Below, piece after piece: positions 8,074 to 8,833 of a DNA stretch of 8,833 nucleotides. This DNA is from Aquificaceae bacterium. Lineage in GTDB: Bacteria; Aquificota; Aquificia; Aquificales; Aquificaceae. How positions within the stretch are numbered: position 1 is the first letter of the stretch; every line of letters begins with the position of its first letter. Position numbers and translations under genes: made by a program. Location: assembly GCA_026983685.1 (NCBI GenBank), contig JALSTO010000252.1:1-8833 (forward strand), written 5' to 3'. Below the pieces are notes generated by a model, which made no database searches, was not told where the DNA came from, and saw nothing but the letters and a program-made list of their open reading frames with translations.

Positions 8074-8833
8074 CGGGGTAGCCTTCTGAGGATAAGGAGC
8101 GACAGAGCGAGGAGGAAGGTGAAGAGATTAGAGGTAGAGCTCTGACATCCTCCAGAACCACAGATAGCAAAGCTTGAGGCTGAGAGCTCCGCGCTGAAGT
8201 CAAGAGAGCTGTCGGAGAAGCTCACGTAGAGCCTCCCACTGTAGGTGCCCTTGTCGGAAGGGTAGAAGGTGATTAAAACACTGCATTCCTCAAAGCTTGA
8301 TAGAGTTCTCCCACTGCAGTTGTCCTCCTGCAGGGAAAAGCCCCTTCCCTCAAGGCTTACCCTAACCACCTGAACCGGCGTTGCTCCCGTGTTCCTCACC
8401 ATGAACTCTCTCGTCCGGGGAGAGCAGTCGCTCACATCACCCCAGCTCAGCACAAGGGTTGAAGGACAGGCCTTCGGAAAGCTCTCATTCCGCAGAAGCG
8501 CATGAAAGTCAAGGACTGAGCAGGTGTAGTTCTGCCCAGCGAGGCTTGTGTACTTTCTTCCCGTCAGGAGTATCCGCCTTCTCACCTCTCCGTAGCTTAG
8601 GGAAGGCTCGTAGCTCTTGAGAAGGGCAACAGCTCCAGTTACGAAGGGTGTTGAAAGGGACGTTCCGGAGAGTTTCAGGAGGGAATCACAGCTTTCAGAG
8701 GTGTTCCCGGCTTTCAGAGCTAAGATGCCCTCTCCGGGGGCGGAGATCTTCACCTTGTTGAAGCTGAAGTTGGAAAAGTATGACCTCTCACCGTTAAGGT
8801 CAACAGAGCCCACACATATCATGTTCTCAAGGT
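8070..8833 (-). CDS. Subtilisin-like (S8) secreted serine protease, 3' part, with Ig-like domain and C-terminal anchor
   Basis: The frame runs off the window's right edge (residues LEN precede the Met at 8822), so this is the C-terminal part of a larger gene. It starts in the final part of the peptidase domain: ENMICVGSVD and the catalytic-serine motif SGTSLSTPFVTGAVALLK (Ser is residue 55 counted from that Met). The catalytic Asp and His would lie beyond the window. Residues about 118-215 form an Ig-like domain of the ASPM/SPD-2/Hydin or choice-of-anchor D kind (VRNTGATPVQVVRVSLEG...FSLQEDNCSGRTL...CSVLITFYPSDKGTYSGRLYV), with a Cys pair (169, 180) typical of these domains. The end is CGSGGC, a hydrophobic helix, then RRLPR. 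Eight Cys suggest disulfides and export. The stop overlaps a possible TTG start for recN. Confidence 0.85.
   Translation of the reverse strand, partial: LENMICVGSVDLNGERSYFSNFSFNKVKISAPGEGILALKAGNTSESCDSLLKLSGTSLSTPFVTGAVALLKSYEPSLSYGEVRRRILLTGRKYTSLAGQNYTCSVLDFHALLRNESFPKACPSTLVLSWGDVSDCSPRTREFMVRNTGATPVQVVRVSLEGRGFSLQEDNCSGRTLSSFEECSVLITFYPSDKGTYSGRLYVSFSDSSLDFSAELSASSFAICGSGGCQSSTSNLFTFLLALSLLILRRLPR
8073..8162 (-). other. C-terminal Cys/transmembrane/Arg sorting-like tail
   Basis: The last 30 residues of the protease have three parts: CGSGGC, a hydrophobic segment of about 13 residues (LFTFLLALSLLIL), and a basic end (RRLPR). This is the layout of GlyGly-CTERM (rhombosortase), MYXO-CTERM, JDVT-CTERM and Synerg-CTERM signals, which mark surface proteins for cleavage and anchoring. 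Which class it belongs to, if any, cannot be told from one example. Confidence 0.6.

Overview
The window looks like chromosomal DNA of a thermophilic, Gram-negative-type bacterium of the Aquificales (Aquifex/Hydrogenobacter/Hydrogenivirga-like). The grounds are heavy use of AGG/AGA for arginine and ATA for isoleucine, tightly packed genes with overlapping ends, and a Nudix protein that closely matches my memory of the Aquifex aeolicus Ap4A hydrolase. The assignment is inference; no rRNA is present to settle it. Coding density is near total: no gap exceeds about 40 bases, and I see no tRNA, rRNA, CRISPR array, insertion sequence or prophage.

Left two thirds, plus strand (about 1-6082): one apparent operon. 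It runs from a possible 3' tail of an upstream gene (perhaps the MlaF-type ATPase), through an MCE/MlaD lipid-transport protein, an M29-type aminopeptidase, a Crp/Fnr-family regulator, a small secreted protein made of two similar halves, and a CtpA-type S41 protease, to tsaD. Junctions are short gaps (about 11 to 29 nt) or overlaps (46, 4 and 4 nt). The theme is mostly cell envelope: lipid transport, a periplasmic protein and a periplasmic processing protease. A regulator and the essential tRNA t6A enzyme are cotranscribed with them.

Right third, minus strand (8833 down to 6053): the 3' part of a secreted subtilisin-like protease with an Ig-like domain and a C-terminal Cys/transmembrane/Arg tail, then recN (double-strand-break repair), then a Nudix Ap4A hydrolase. 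The two operons converge, and tsaD and the Nudix gene overlap tail to tail by 30 bp.

Points most worth a second look: (1) the MCE protein combines an inner-membrane anchor, a 43-residue-periodic coiled coil and a C-terminal domain resembling an outer-membrane beta-barrel, so one polypeptide could bridge the periplasm; (2) the 46-bp overlap between the aminopeptidase and Crp genes contains an A AAA AAG heptamer behind AGGAGG, phased so that a -1 frameshift would fuse the two proteins; (3) the protease ends in a Cys-containing sorting-like signal similar in layout to MYXO-CTERM/GlyGly-CTERM tails; (4) a promoter-like element with an inverted repeat in its spacer sits just before recN.
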